Positions 24,865 to 35,884 of a DNA stretch of 64,000 bases are shown here, piece by piece. Made by a program: the position numbers and the translations under genes. Source of the stretch: Tipula vernalis (taxonomy: Eukaryota > Arthropoda > Insecta > Diptera > Tipulidae); NCBI GenBank assembly GCA_958295665.1, contig OY282560.1:88326311-88390310 (forward strand). The letters are read 5' to 3'. The notes below the pieces were generated by a model. That model made no database searches. It was not told where the DNA came from and was given only the letters and a program-made list of their open reading frames with translations. Each line of letters starts with the position of its first letter. Position 1 is the first letter of the stretch.

Positions 24865-25401
24865 TTAACGGGCCGGTGTATCTTCATAATCATCACGTTC
24901 AATTGTTAAATTCACTTTCTTCTCGACAGCGGATTTATTTTCTTTATCGTTTACCTGTGCTGTACATTTATTCGCAAAATGACCTGGACCACCACAACGA
25001 TAACACAACTTCTCCTTTTTCTTATGATTTGATGCCTTTTTATGTTTGTGTGTAACTTTCAGTGCGCTCGCTTCTGTTTTGTGCTCCGCCAGTTCCAGGC
25101 CAACGGGTTCCAGCCAGTCCCTCACTATTGTAATCGCCTCGTTAGTGATCATCTCAATGCCATCCAGGTGCTTTGCAGACACCACTATCGCTATGTCATC
25201 GGCAAACCCTATCACTTCTGCTCCATCTGGGATTCGTAGCTTTAGTACGTTGTCATACATAATGTTCCACAAGATTGGGCCCAGAACGGAACCTTGTGGA
25301 ACTCCAGCTGTTATGTTGTATTCCATGGGACCATCCTCAGTGTCGTACTCTAACACTCTATCCTCGAAGTAGCTGTCTAGTATCTTCAAGAGGCGGAACA
25401 T
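24865..25401 (-). pseudogene. Chimeric frame: LINE RT palm fused to copia zinc knuckle
   Basis: One uninterrupted 178-codon frame. Its first part is R1-type RT: ITAGVPQGSVLGPILWNIMY (motif B), then EVIGFADDIAIVV (motif C, FADD) and PVGLELAEHKTEA. It then passes directly into copia gag: KHKKASNHKKKEKLCYRCGG and PGHFANKCTAQ (a CX2CX4HX4C knuckle), ending in DDYEDTPAR and a stop, four codons before the protease frame. The join is near 25070. Nothing shows it is expressed. It is most simply a chance in-frame junction between two dead elements. Confidence 0.85.
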
Positions 25402-26344
25402 TCAACTTTCGTAGGGAATCCATAATGTGGGCCCAGTTAGCTGTGTTGAATGCGTTTTTAACGTCGAGTGTGGCAACCGCACAGTGCTGTTTAGTTCCTC
25501 CTTTCCATCTTTTTCCCTGTAAGGCTCCTTTGGCCTTAGATACCACTGCATTAATGGCATCCAATGTGGATCGTGCCTTGCTAAATCCGAACTGTTGAGA
25601 CGAGAGACCGCCATCTCCTTCTGTAATCGGGAGCAACCTATTCTGAATAATGTGCTCCAGTATTTTCCCTCCTGTATCGAGCAGGCAGATTGGGCGATAT
25701 GAGGATGATTCACCTGGTGGTTTTCCTGCTTTTGGCAAGAGTATCAATCTCTGCCTCTTCCATATCCTAGGAAACACTCCTTCCTCTAGGCAGGACTGCG
25801 CTCTATTGACGAAGAGGTTAGGGTTACTTCGTAAAGCTACTTTGAGCGCTTTGTTGGGTACTAGATCTGGACCAGGGGCCTTGTTTACACCCACTTTGCC
25901 GCACGCGTTCAATGTCTCTTCTACCGTCAATTCCGGTATTTTCTCCATATATTCCTTCGTATGATCGTCCTCTCGATTACCAGGTTTTGGAAGGTGCTGC
26001 GGGAAAAGAGTATTGACGATCTTTTGCAGCCTCTCTGGACACCTTTCTTGAGGGGTTCTTTGGCCTTTTACTCTGGACATGACCACTTTGTAAGCGCTGC
26101 CCCATGGGCTTGCGTCTGCCGTGTCACACAGCTGTTTGAAACTCTCCCTCTTGCTTCTCCTTATTTTATCACGAAGCTGTTTCCTCAGCCTTATGTACTC
26201 TCGATTTAGCTCCTCATATTCGGGGCATCTTGCAGATCTTTGACTTATTCTTCTGGCCTTGTGACATTTAGCCCTTAGTTCCTTAATGTCCTCGCTCCAC
26301 CAGTAGGCTGGTTTCCTTCTATGGTTTGCTGTCCTTTTTGGCAT
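25358..26344 (-). pseudogene. R1-type LINE linker and reverse transcriptase N-part
   Basis: A 328-codon frame: PAYWWSEDIKELRAKCHKAR (the conserved WW linker after the endonuclease), VNKAPGPDLVPNKALKVA, RLILLPKAGKPPGESSSYRP, ICLLDTGGKILE, LSSQQFGFSKARSTLDAI and VATLDVKNAFNTANW (RT motif A). It stops being the right frame at about 25390, where the 25401 frame takes over with motif B. A microdeletion or insertion there is the only break in about 1.2 kb. Confidence 0.9.
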
Positions 26345-27059
26345 AGACGCGACACATGCCTAATGTCTTCGATCAATTCCCAAAAGAGTTCTTCGTCCAG
26401 AGCATCGGGCACCCAGCCTTTTCTTTTCCAGGTCATTGGCTTCAATTTTGCCTTGCTCTGAGATCCTACTTCAAAAAACACCGCTTGGTGATCACTATGA
26501 GTGTATCGTTCACTGACATGCCACTTAATTTCCCTCGCTAGTTGACTACTTGTAAAAGTTATGTCGATCACGAATTGGTGACCATTCTTACGGAAGGTGC
26601 TGGTGTTGCCTCTGTTCACTAGAATGACGTCCAGTTGGGAAAACGCCTCTAACAGTGTGTTGCCGGTGGTATATTTGCTACCCCACTCCTCGGCCCATGC
26701 ATTGAAGTCCCCAGCAATAACAATTGGATGGTGCCCTCTTGCCTCCACCACAATTTTACCGAGCATCGCTTCGTACTCTGATAGATGAAGACCTGGTGGG
26801 GCATAGCATTAAAGAAATATATATTATTGATCTTTGCCAGTGCATCGTCCTCTTGCCGCACCTTAGCTTCCTGGAAGGGATATTCTCCGCAAACCCATAT
26901 TGCCGCCTTTCCGGTCCGGTCTGTTATCCATACATTATTTGTGGGTATTTTGAATGGTTCCGACACTAAGACCACGTCTGATTTTGTTTCTCTTACAACT
27001 TGTCCAAGGAGATCTTGAGCTGCCTCACAGTGGTTAAGATTTATCTGTATTACTTTCAT
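26275..27059 (-). pseudogene. R1-type LINE endonuclease
   Basis: Two overlapping frames. 27059-26649 gives MKVIQINLNHCEAAQDLLGQ, DVVLVSEPFKIP (catalytic Glu) and TGKAAIWVCGEYP. 26766-26275 gives HHPIVIAGDFNAWAEEWGSK, LLEAFSQLDVILVNRGN, DITFTSS and SERYTHSDHQAVFFEVG. All the metal-binding and catalytic boxes (SEP, GDFNAW, SDH) are present. A frameshift between 26766 and 26649 is the main lesion. The enzyme cuts the target; many R1-clade enzymes are site-specific. Confidence 0.9.
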
Positions 27060-28163
27060 CTGCGGGCTGAGATTTCAATCCTGTATAGTGGACACCTACT
27101 GCTCCCTGCGATATGCTCTTGTTCACCAGTGCAGAGCATGCACTTTGGTTCCTTCTGGCATGTCTTCGCCATGTCTACGCCATGCCTTCTAATGCGACCA
27201 ACATTCTCACAAAGCTAGGTGATACATTCTCACCTAGCTCTTTCAGGTTCGGGTCGCACTTCACTTTGCAGAGAATATCGGCGTATGAGATATTTCCTAG
27301 TTTCCGACGATTATAGCGTCCGGTTTCGGTTTCTTGCGCCTTTTTGCGCCTCTACTCTTCTTCTTTCTGGCTGATTTGGTGGTAACTTTCGTCTATTCTT
27401 CCGGATTTTCATCCTACCCTTCCTTTCCTAAATTTTCGCCCGTGCTTACATCGGTCTCCTTCTTTTTCACCGGGTTTACCACCCTGGTATCACCTATTTT
27501 CTTTTTTTGATCGGGGGTTCGTTCGGACGGATCACTCTCCTTTTCCTTTTCTCTTCTTCTCTTCACTGAGTCCCCACCGGTGCCAGTTTGACCCGATGGA
27601 GTCGTCTTTATTTCCGGAAGGGTATTTTCCACTAATATTCCTCCTGCTTGTGGTTTGAAGATCCAATTGTGAGGTGCTTTAACCGCTTCTTTAGATTGTT
27701 TGTCGGTGTCCTATGCTCCGGTACTCACGCATCTGATCTCCATCTCAAGATCGCCAAACGATATCCTGATTAGGCGCAGCATCCTTTTTATCTCCTGATG
27801 GACGTTGTGCCTGTCCTTCACATAAAATTGCAAGCTCTCGATATGCGACTTTATTTTCTGTAGTCTCTGGTCGATTACATTACCATCGCTCTCGCTCGCT
27901 GCCTTATGCCTTGGTTCGAGATCGAGTAGCGGAAGTGCTGCCACACTAGGCTGACTTTCCTTTACTGGTGACCTCGTCACTCGGTTTCTCCTAAAAAAGG
28001 CTTCCGCCTCTGTCGTACGCGTACTTGTAGTATTTAATGCACCAACAGCCAAGTTCTCCACTGCTGGAACATTGCGGTTACTGGATGACGACGGCTGGGA
28101 GCCCACTTGCCAGCTCCCAAAAGCCGCCGGTATTGGGTTTCCTACTCCCTGCACCGTAGTCAA
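27060..28163 (-). pseudogene. R1-type LINE ORF1 (gag-like)
   Basis: The start frame (28163-27711) is Ser/Thr-rich and then turns helical (RLQKIKSHIESLQFYVKDRH, then NVHQEIKRMLRLIRI). The middle frame (27632-27414) is very charged, with SVKRRREKEKESDPSE and DQKKKIGDTRVVNPVKKKE, like a nuclear-localisation region. At the end, about 27210-27070, the minus strand has MAKTCQKEPKCMLCTGEQEH, part of a Cys/His zinc-knuckle set usual in R1 ORF1 proteins. Frameshifts separate the three parts. The product would coat element RNA. Confidence 0.75.
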
Positions 28164-28425
28164 TTTTTTTTTCTCCTAGCGCTTTCTTCCAGCCGCTCCT
28201 CCCGTAGAACAGACGCTGACCAGAAAGCCGCCCACTATGGACAGACGCTTCTGGATTCCACTCCCACGTACGAAGCCGCACCTCCTGGTGAACAGACGCT
28301 TCTGCAAGTTTTGGTCCACGAGTGGTATATTATTTCCCACTTACCCGCCGGTAAACCGGTGAGGGCATCCCCCTATCCGCCACCTGGGGACGTGCCCGAT
28401 AGGAGACCTACAACTCCCACGGGAG

Positions 28426-28505
28426 TCTGTCAGTCTGTCTGTCTGTCTGTCTGCCTGTCTGTCAGTCTTTCTGTCTGTCTGTCTGCCTGCCTGTCAGTCT
28501 ATCAG
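28426..28505. repeat. (GTCT)n microsatellite
   Basis: An imperfect run of GTCT with GCCT and CAGT variants, about 75 bases. It sits exactly between the 5' end of the R1-type LINE and the left target duplication of the short retroposon. Confidence 0.95.
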
Positions 28506-28530
28506 TCTGTATCCCCTCTATAGCCCAGAT

Positions 28531-29285
28531 TATTATTATTATTATTGGGGGGGCCATGCGGGCGATCAGCCACTTCGCACTGCGACCTAAAAGATCTATT
28601 GTGCTGGCCCCTGCTTAATTATCCGTCCAGTCAATATTCAGGTTCTTAAGGAACCTGACGATACTGCCTCCCGGTACGTGATACATACTATCTGGGCTTA
28701 TTGCTCTCCCTCCTAGATGTTTACTACAGCATGTAGTTCCGCTAGAAAAACGGTAGCATTTGAGCTCAAGGACCTCGAGAGGGTTGTCCCACTCTCGTAT
28801 ATTCCTACTCCTGCCCCGTATTCCGTTTGATTTTACTCTTACGAGTTGCTCGGAATTGCAAATCACCTGTAGGTCACCCAGCTTTACTACAGGAAGGCTA
28901 AATAAAACTGGAGGGTGCCTGGTATCCAGAGTCCGCATATTTTAGGCTGATTAACCTATCAGCCATTCATCTTTCGGCATATGCTGTTCCACCTTAGATT
29001 AGGGTTTTTTGTCAAGGTTTTCTCCTTTAGCGCCGTACTTTAGTCTGTGCCAAATGGCCTAAAATGTGCCAAATGGCCTTAGTTACCAGTGGTTGCCACG
29101 AGGAGGCAGTACGTACACTTGCGAATTGTGAACAGGTTACCCCTTCCACAATTGTACCCATCACGCAGCTGCCTAATGACAAGACCAGAACAGCTCACGT
29201 GATGCGCACCCTACTGGAAGGTTACGGAGCTGGTAGATTAATCTACTCAACTTTGATCCCCCCCTCCAATAGACGCCAAACCACC
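28531..29285 (-). mobile_element. Short non-autonomous retroposon with TAA tail and 13-bp target duplication
   Basis: CTATAGCCCAGAT occurs at 28518-28530 and again at 29286-29298, flanking 755 bp. On the minus strand the insert ends in seven Cs followed by an AAT/TAA repeat, the tail type of I-group LINEs. Inside, about 28895-28933 resembles the leader of LINE copy B (about 40354-40392): both carry GGCTAAATA then AACTGGAGG and TATCCAGAG, spaced alike. A 107-codon frame (28938-28615) crosses it but resembles no family I know. It has no RT or endonuclease, so it must have been moved by a LINE. A 19-bp word with TGCCAAATGGCC is repeated in tandem near 29048-29080. Confidence 0.8.
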
Positions 29286-29298
29286 CTATAGCCCAGAT

Positions 29299-29716
29299 AG
29301 TTTAACCCAGATAAATTGGGAAGTCCCAGTGAATTTTACTCCAAATCGGCTAACCCGAAGTGGCCACTCCCTTGGTCCAGAAAATTTATTTTGCAAATAT
29401 CTTAAAAAGTATAAGGTTTACAAAAACTACTTAATCCAAAATATTTCCAAAAATTAAAAACAAATAAAAATAAAAATAAAAATTCAAAATTCTCTGTTGG
29501 TAAAAGAGAAAGTCGTGTGTTGGCCACACCTCCATTTTTTCATTAGATAAACCCAAGATAAGATTAAATTTTTAAATTGTCATACAGTGTCGATTAATAG
29601 GTTAACGCTTTGAGCCGTTATTAAATTTAAGGAGCTGGCTTTGTGGAAGGCCAAATAGTTTAAATTTTGATTTATGGTATTTTGTCTGTTTGGATTGATT
29701 TTTTTAAATTTAGCTT
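29299..29716. other. Non-coding stretch with interspersed repeat at 29596-29652
   Basis: No gene. The 29596-29652 part is the inverted partner of 20528-20590 (GTTAACGCTTTGAGCC here). The rest is A-rich. Confidence 0.6.
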
Positions 29717-30995
29717 TAATGCTGTGTGCCTCAAAAGACTTTTCAAGCTAAACTTTTGTAAAATTTCAATAGATGTCACTAGGTTAAAAGTATTCAATTG
29801 TGCCTTTGCTTATACTCAACTAAACTTTTCAAATGTCATTCATTCATTTTTATTATTATGTTGTAATATTATAACAAATTTAATCTTGTGCATTGTAAAG
29901 CACGAAGCATTATGGAAAATGCATTTGGACTAAAGAAAGCACGATGGTGGGCGATTTTTAAAATCACTGGAATTATTAAAAATTGCTATAACCGCCTGTT
30001 GAGTAATGTACAATATTTCCATTAATAAGAGTTTTGAGTTGAAACCGTTTGAAGTAGTCATAGAAGAATACTTCGATAATTTTAATAATGATGCAGATGA
30101 TGAAACAGATTTAGGATTATTGACATACATTAATGCTGTGTGCCTCAGAAGACTTTTCAAACTAAACTTTAGTTTATTTATCGTTTTAATTTACGATGAT
30201 AATTTGAAATTTTGTATTAAAACTGTTAAAATTTTAAATTTTATTTTTAGTAAATGCACGATACTTTAACTATCGTTCATTAAAATCATACAGTTTTAAC
30301 TATTTTAATAATTATGTTACATAATTTGGTAAAAAAGGGAATATCGTTCTCGTTACTCGTTCTCAATGTGTACCGGGCTTTACTGACTACGTATTTTAAA
30401 CTGTATGTCATACAAATTGAAAAGTCGTCGAAAAGTAACCTCGTAAACTGCCTTTTCACCAAGCATCTATGAGGAAATAGCGAAAGCTTCAAAATTTGAA
30501 AAGTCTTCTGAGGCACACAAAATAAGGAATCTTCCCGTAGAAATAAATGGAATATAATAAAACAATATGAATTCAGTCTTTTATTTAAAAGTAATTCTTA
30601 AAATAGTTCAGCCTTTCAAAATTCATATATTTCACCATATCCCCAGTTTTATTATTATGTATTAACATACTATAAATGAAATACAAATACATACATGTCG
30701 TCACTCATCTCCGCTTGAACTAGAAAGTTCCATCAAACTGGACATATCCTTTATGTACAGTTTGGTGGCTTTTTTTAAAGCTTCATAGTTTTTCTTTTGT
30801 TTATTTTGTACATTTTGGTAATTTAATTTTTAATTTGAGCATACTACGTATTTTAAACTGTACGTCACACATATTTAAAAGTCATTGAAAAGTAACCTCG
30901 TAAATTGACTTTTCACCTAGCATCTATGAGGAAGTAGCGAAAGCTTCAAAATTTGAAAAGTTTCGTTTGAAAAGTCTTCTGAGGCACACAGCATA
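29717..30995. mobile_element. Nested or duplicated TIR element (four related ends)
   Basis: A terminal sequence with GCTGTGTGCCTCAGAAGACT appears as left-facing ends at about 29717 (AAAAGACT variant) and 30131, and as right-facing complements ending at about 30525 and 30995. The 30131 and 30995 ends match best, over about 31 bases. The segments 30386-30520 and 30843-30990 are direct copies of about 130 bp, sharing ACTACGTATTTTAAACTGTA and GCATCTATGAGGAA. No transposase is visible. This looks like a MITE family in which one copy inserted into or duplicated part of another. Confidence 0.75.
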
Positions 30996-31949
30996 AGTTC
31001 AAATATTTCATTTGAATGAAATTCCTTGTATAATAAATTCGCCCGAAAGTATGTTTTGTGAAACAATTCAAACTCATTCTTGTTGATTACTTCAATAGCG
31101 TATTTCGCGCTATTTTATTGGAGTTATATTTATCTATATACATACTTCGAGTTACATATTCGAATATCAGGAGTTATTCAATTATTTAAAAATGATACTG
31201 TTACGAAAATACTTTCGATAAAATAAAAATTAATATTATTAATTATATGTAATTGTAAAAAATAAAATTGTGGAAATGCGATATCTCACCCCTTGAGAGT
31301 TGCGTTAAAATGATTTATGGTCCAAATGTTCTACTAAAAGCAGGCAATAATATGGCATATGGTATTCAGATTTACTTTGAAATCTCTAGGATTTCTTGTA
31401 ACTGGCCAACAATTGACCACTACACCATTAGTGTCAATTTATTTATTTTACTAAATGAAATTTAATTTTTATTTTATAAGTCAGATGTCTGTAGTCCAAT
31501 AAAAATAATTTTTAATTTCATATCGGTTTAATTTTTTCTGCATGAAAATAAATATAAACTTATCCTGCTACATTTTTTGTGTACAACTACACTATTTGCT
31601 AAATTTGTGTAGCTACACTTCTGAGTTCTATGGAAAGTTTCACACCGGTTTGGAGTAAGAACAGTGTAGAAACATTTAGAACAGTTCTATCATGGAAAAC
31701 TCAATTTTAGTACAGTAAAACTTTGAGCTATTAATTTAACTTCCTCTACCACACGCCAGGTGTCACCGTAACAATATTATAAAAATAATATTTGTTCTGA
31801 ATTATTTAAGTGAACTAACTTTTTGCTTAAACTTTAATCCTTAAACCTAACACATTTTAATTTGGATTAACTTAATAATTTTAAATTTTAATTTTCACTA
31901 ACTCAATTAATCATTTCATAAGTTTTAAAGTTCAGTTAATGCTATTTTT
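30996..31949. other. AT-rich non-coding region
   Basis: No supported gene or repeat. The 65-codon frame at 31268-31465 shows no family resemblance. Confidence 0.5.
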
Positions 31950-34700
31950 TTATAAACCTGGAAATTTCATTATTTCAGTAAACCTCGTAAATTTTTAAAT
32001 TCATTAAATTTAAAAAATTTACGTTTTAAAATCTAAGAATTCTTGAAATTCTATATTTCCCCTAAAATCTCCAAAATTTATAAATTCTGGAAATCCTCAA
32101 AATTCTAAAAATTTCATAAATTCAGTAAATTTTCTAGATTTCTATATTTTTAAGTATTATTCTGGAAATACTTATAAATGAATAAACTCCATCTGAAACA
32201 ATTTTTTTCTGAAGAATCCCTCAATTCTAAAATTCTATAAACTTGGTCAATTCTACCAATTATTTTTAGATTGTTTTGCAGATTCCTTAAATATAAATTC
32301 TGACGATTCTATAAATTCTATTTCTATTAAATTGTTTTCTTAACCCTATAAATTTAAGAGTTTCGTTAAATCCTGTAAATTTGAAAAATAATTTAAATTT
32401 CTATATAAATTCTGTAAGACCAATTCCACAGTTCTATAAAAACTAATTATTCTGGAAATCCTAGTTATGCCCTAAATTCTATAAATATAAACTCCAACTA
32501 CAACAAATAGAAATGCTAAATTCTATTAATTTTTAATTTTTAAAAAGTCTAAAATCTCGTGTACAAAAATTTTATAAATTCTAGAAATTCTGTAAACATT
32601 TTCTAATTTTTAAAATTTTAACAATTCAATAAAATTTGAGAATGCTATCTAGACTCTAAAATCTCTAAATTTGATTAATTCTTAAATTCTTTAAATTCTC
32701 TACATTTGTGAAATTCCTTAAATCGTTTGGATCTTATAAGTTTAAATCGTTTTAACTAAAAAAAATCCAACTTTAACAATTTGTTAAATTCTGTAAACTT
32801 TTTAAATACTAAAAATAAAAAATTCTGTAGATTGTTCAAATTTGTAAAAATTAAATAATTGTAATATTTAGAGGTTTGGCAGATATTTTAGAAGTTACAG
32901 AATTTATAAAATTTTAGAGTTTGTAAGTAAAATTTAGTTGCAGCTGACATTTAAGTTATAAGAAATTTTCAAAATATAATTTATAAAATTCAAATCGTTT
33001 ATGGAAGTTTTTTTGTTCTTTCTAGAACAATTCGCTTGAAATGTACATCGCTCTTGATAACGCTCTTGAAGAGTCTAACCTGATGCACTCAATTTGCTAA
33101 ACCGCTTCATCTATTTCCATAAGACCAGCGACGATATTAAACTGTCAGTATTTGAGAAAATTAGATTGATGTGGTTGAGAACGAATTAATTTGTGAGCAT
33201 TTGTTCATATTGTGAAGCTATTTCAGTGCCATCCTAAAGGATATACTTACTTTAGCCCAACCTTCTAAGAAAGAGAAGGCGTTTCAAATGAAATAACGAC
33301 CTTTTCTGATTCTATAAATCTGCATTTTTTTTTTTTTTGTGAAATTCAGGGAGTGCCCAACGACTAATTTATCTTAACCAGTATATATGGCCCCAGATAC
33401 TGTTCCAGAGGCCTCGCATCCTATAAGCTTGAACCTCTTAAACCTTTGTAGAATTTACAAAATTTATGTTTTTTTACTCACTTTACAGAAATTATAAAAT
33501 TTAGAGAATTAAGAAAATTGGCAGCACTCACTAAATTTACAGAATTATTGAAATTTACTGTTAAAATTTACGGAATTTCTCGAATTTACAAAATTTTCAG
33601 AATTAATCAATTTTTTTGAATTTATAGAATTTATAGAATACACTTTAATTTTCAGGATTTAAAGTTAAGGAATCTACAGAATTTACAGAATGTTTTTTTA
33701 AAATTTTCAAAATTTAAACAATTTAGAGAACTAACAGGTTTCAAAGAATTTTGAAAATATTTTTAGAGTGAGAATTTATTACAGAAGGAGGGTTTTACAG
33801 AATTTATATACGAATTCAAATAACTTTTAAAATTTTAAAGATTTGAATAAATGATTGATAAAGTTTATATTATTTGAAAAATGAATAAAATTTATAGAAT
33901 TGATAAAATTTAGAAGTTTTATAGAATTTAATAATTGTTAGAATTTATGGTTGATTTAAATTTTATAAATTTTATTTTGAAAATTTCCTATAACTTATAA
34001 AAACCACTTCTAATTATTAAAAAACTCGAACGTTACTAGAAAATCTGAAAATTATATCTTATCTCTAAAATCACTAAACTCTGTACATTCTTAAATACTT
34101 TAAATTCTATAAATTTTCAAAATTTTCTAAATTTTATAAGTTTTAGTTGAATAAATTCCAACTCCTTCCAACAATTTTTTCCATAAGCTCACTAAGTTCT
34201 GTCTAAAAATACTTGCAAATCTGTAAGTTATGTAATTTCCTTAAATTTTGAAAATATAAATAAATTCAATAAATTCTGTAAATTCTGTAGATTCCGTAAC
34301 TTTAAATCCTGACAATTCCTTAAATCATTTAAATTCTGTAAATGTTATGAATTAATTGCTGCCGATTGCTGCCAATTTTCTTAATTCTCTTAATTTCATA
34401 ATTTCTATAAATGGAGAAATAAAACATAAATTACGTAAATTCCACAAATTTTGTAGATTTTGTAAATTTTGTAAATTCTAGAAAGATTTAAGAAATTTAA
34501 ATTTTCAGGACGTAGCACTTCTGGAACACCAACTGAAGCGGTATTTACTGGCTAAGATAAATTAGTCATAGGGCACTCTCTAAATCTTGCATAAAATAAT
34601 GGTAGATTTTAAAGAATCACCTAAGGTTGGGTCAAACGAGTTTGAATTGAACTTGACGTTATTGTTACTATAAATTTATCGGATAGTACATCGTCGAAAT
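31950..34700. repeat. Large AT-rich palindromic array
   Basis: From 31950 to about 32870 the AAATTCT word set runs in one orientation; from 32880 to about 33900 mostly as AGAATTT; from about 34000 to 34500 again as AAATTCT. Unique words pair as inverted copies: GAGAATTAAGAAAATTGGCAG (split here at its middle, near 33503-33523) with its complement near 34370-34391, and GACTAATTTATCTTAACCAG (33362-33381) with CTGGCTAAGATAAATTAGTC (34548-34567). The implied centre is about 33950, giving arms of roughly 450 bp or more. The flank TAGGGCACTCTCTAAATC (34569) recurs with small changes near 34914 as a direct copy. Confidence 0.75.
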
Positions 34701-35390
34701 AATTTCGCGTTTATTGATTTCGACAATTTCACCATAATTTAATTTCTTTCGGGCTTAGGAATTGAAAGCGACTTCATAATGGTATATATCTCTGGCCCAG
34801 TAAGAATTATAAAATACTCCGCTTTCGACATTAAAATGTTCCTTCGTTCAAGGGAGGCAAAACATTTAGATTACGGGAGACAAAATATCTAGACAAAGCA
34901 TCTAGATTCATAGTTGGGCACTCTCTGAATCCTGATAAAACTAACGGTAGATTTTAATAATCAGGTGCCGTGCGGGGCTCGCTAAGTAAATTATTTTGTC
35001 AACCAATTCAATCTACTTATCCCAATATTGTCACAACCATGACCATGATATCAGCGTTGGTCGTTGTTTAACTTATTGAGGGTTCGAGCCATCATATCAA
35101 GAACGACGTTGTTTTAACGCGAATAATTTATTTAGATTAACAAAAGAAGTTGATCGTCTTGGTCTTAATGATTAAAGATACATTCAGCAAAAATAAAAAG
35201 AAGTGTGATCGAAAAGCAAATAAGGAGTAACATGTATTGATGAAGAGTGGAGAAACGAAGAAAGAACGAATACAATCAAATGGGCGATTATCGATAGGCG
35301 CATATACTATATACCATCAATTTTGAAGTAAACGAGTGTATGCCGATAATAAATGGTTATAAGTGAAGTGACAGTTAAAATGTTGAACTA
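34701..35390. other. Non-coding stretch with a direct repeat of the palindrome flank
   Basis: Apart from the copy near 34912-34965 of the 34567-34620 sequence, nothing was recognised. A GGTTCGAGCC word near 35083 resembles a Pol III B box but has no partner A box. Confidence 0.5.
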
Positions 35391-35740
35391 GTGTTGGCCA
35401 AATTCAGTGAGCGAGCCGAAGATACCTCGCTAATCGTAACAATTTCGTATCAAAAATGTGATTTTTCAATAAAGTCTGATGAGAAAGCCTATATCAGCAC
35501 TCATCCATCGACATCGAGAGGGCTCAAAGATAGAATTACCCATCTGGAGAGCAAACCGAAGTCAATAGAGAAAAAGGAGCGAGCTTAAGAAGTAATACCT
35601 GTTCCATTGCAAACCAGAGCTGCTGTTACAAACGAAGCAGCAAGTCTAAATTTGCCTCTAGATAAGACCAACTAGATTAATCTTGAAAAACAAATCAACC
35701 AACAAAATGAGAAGCTAGATGAAATTAAAGGCGCATGAAA
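35391..35740 (+). pseudogene. Possible retroelement gag-like coiled-coil fragment
   Basis: The frame 35391-35588 is hydrophilic and contains STSRGLKDRITHLESKPKSI followed by EKKERA. After its stop another piece reads NLEKQINQQNEKLDEIK (near 35678-35730). Both are heptad-like and would suit the N-terminal coiled coil of an LTR-retroelement gag, but no domain was recognised. It directly abuts the broken 3' end of LINE copy B. Treat as unidentified. Confidence 0.3.
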
Positions 35741-35884
35741 CTCATATTGAAAGCTTCAAAGTATAATCTAAGCCCCGGGTACCGTGGTCCATCCGTTTTC
35801 CAAATAAATCCGAAAGTCGCAATGATCGATCTGAAAATTTATATTTAAGACCGAACAAAATATACACTTCGAAATCGTCTGGGA

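Larger units (their letters stand above)
21540..25065 (-). mobile_element. Ty1/copia LTR retrotransposon, gag truncated
   Basis: On the minus strand: a CCHC zinc knuckle (25060-24865), protease (24858-24304), integrase (24300-23833), hinge (23832-23102) and RT-RNase H (23049-21676). The pol protein ends in GLFEC at 21676. The following 100-140 bp probably begin the 3' LTR, but its ends were not fixed. The gag N-terminal part and the 5' LTR are missing, because the zinc-knuckle frame is joined to an R1-type LINE at about 25070. Only a few stops and frameshifts separate the domains, so the copy is younger than the BEL/Pao remnants. Confidence 0.9.
25065..28425 (-). mobile_element. R1-clade non-LTR retrotransposon, 3'-truncated
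   Basis: The minus strand holds ORF1 (28163 to about 27060), endonuclease (27059-26275) and RT (26344-25065). The start MKVIQINLNHCEAAQDLL, the endonuclease box IAGDFNAWAEEWGS and YTHSDHQAV, and the RT box PGPDLVPNKALK are typical of the R1 clade. The RT is cut after the FADD motif where copia sequence begins, so the 3' half of the RT and any tail are missing. The 5' side ends against a GTCT microsatellite. Several frameshifts are present. Confidence 0.88.

Noticed and set aside
25650..27316. Several + strand frames of 60-110 codons across the R1-type LINE
   Set aside because: Antisense shadows of the endonuclease and RT frames, with no domain resemblance.
35080..35095. B-box-like word GGTTCGAGCC suggesting a tRNA or SINE
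   Set aside because: No A box at the right distance, no tRNA fold and no tail; a chance match.
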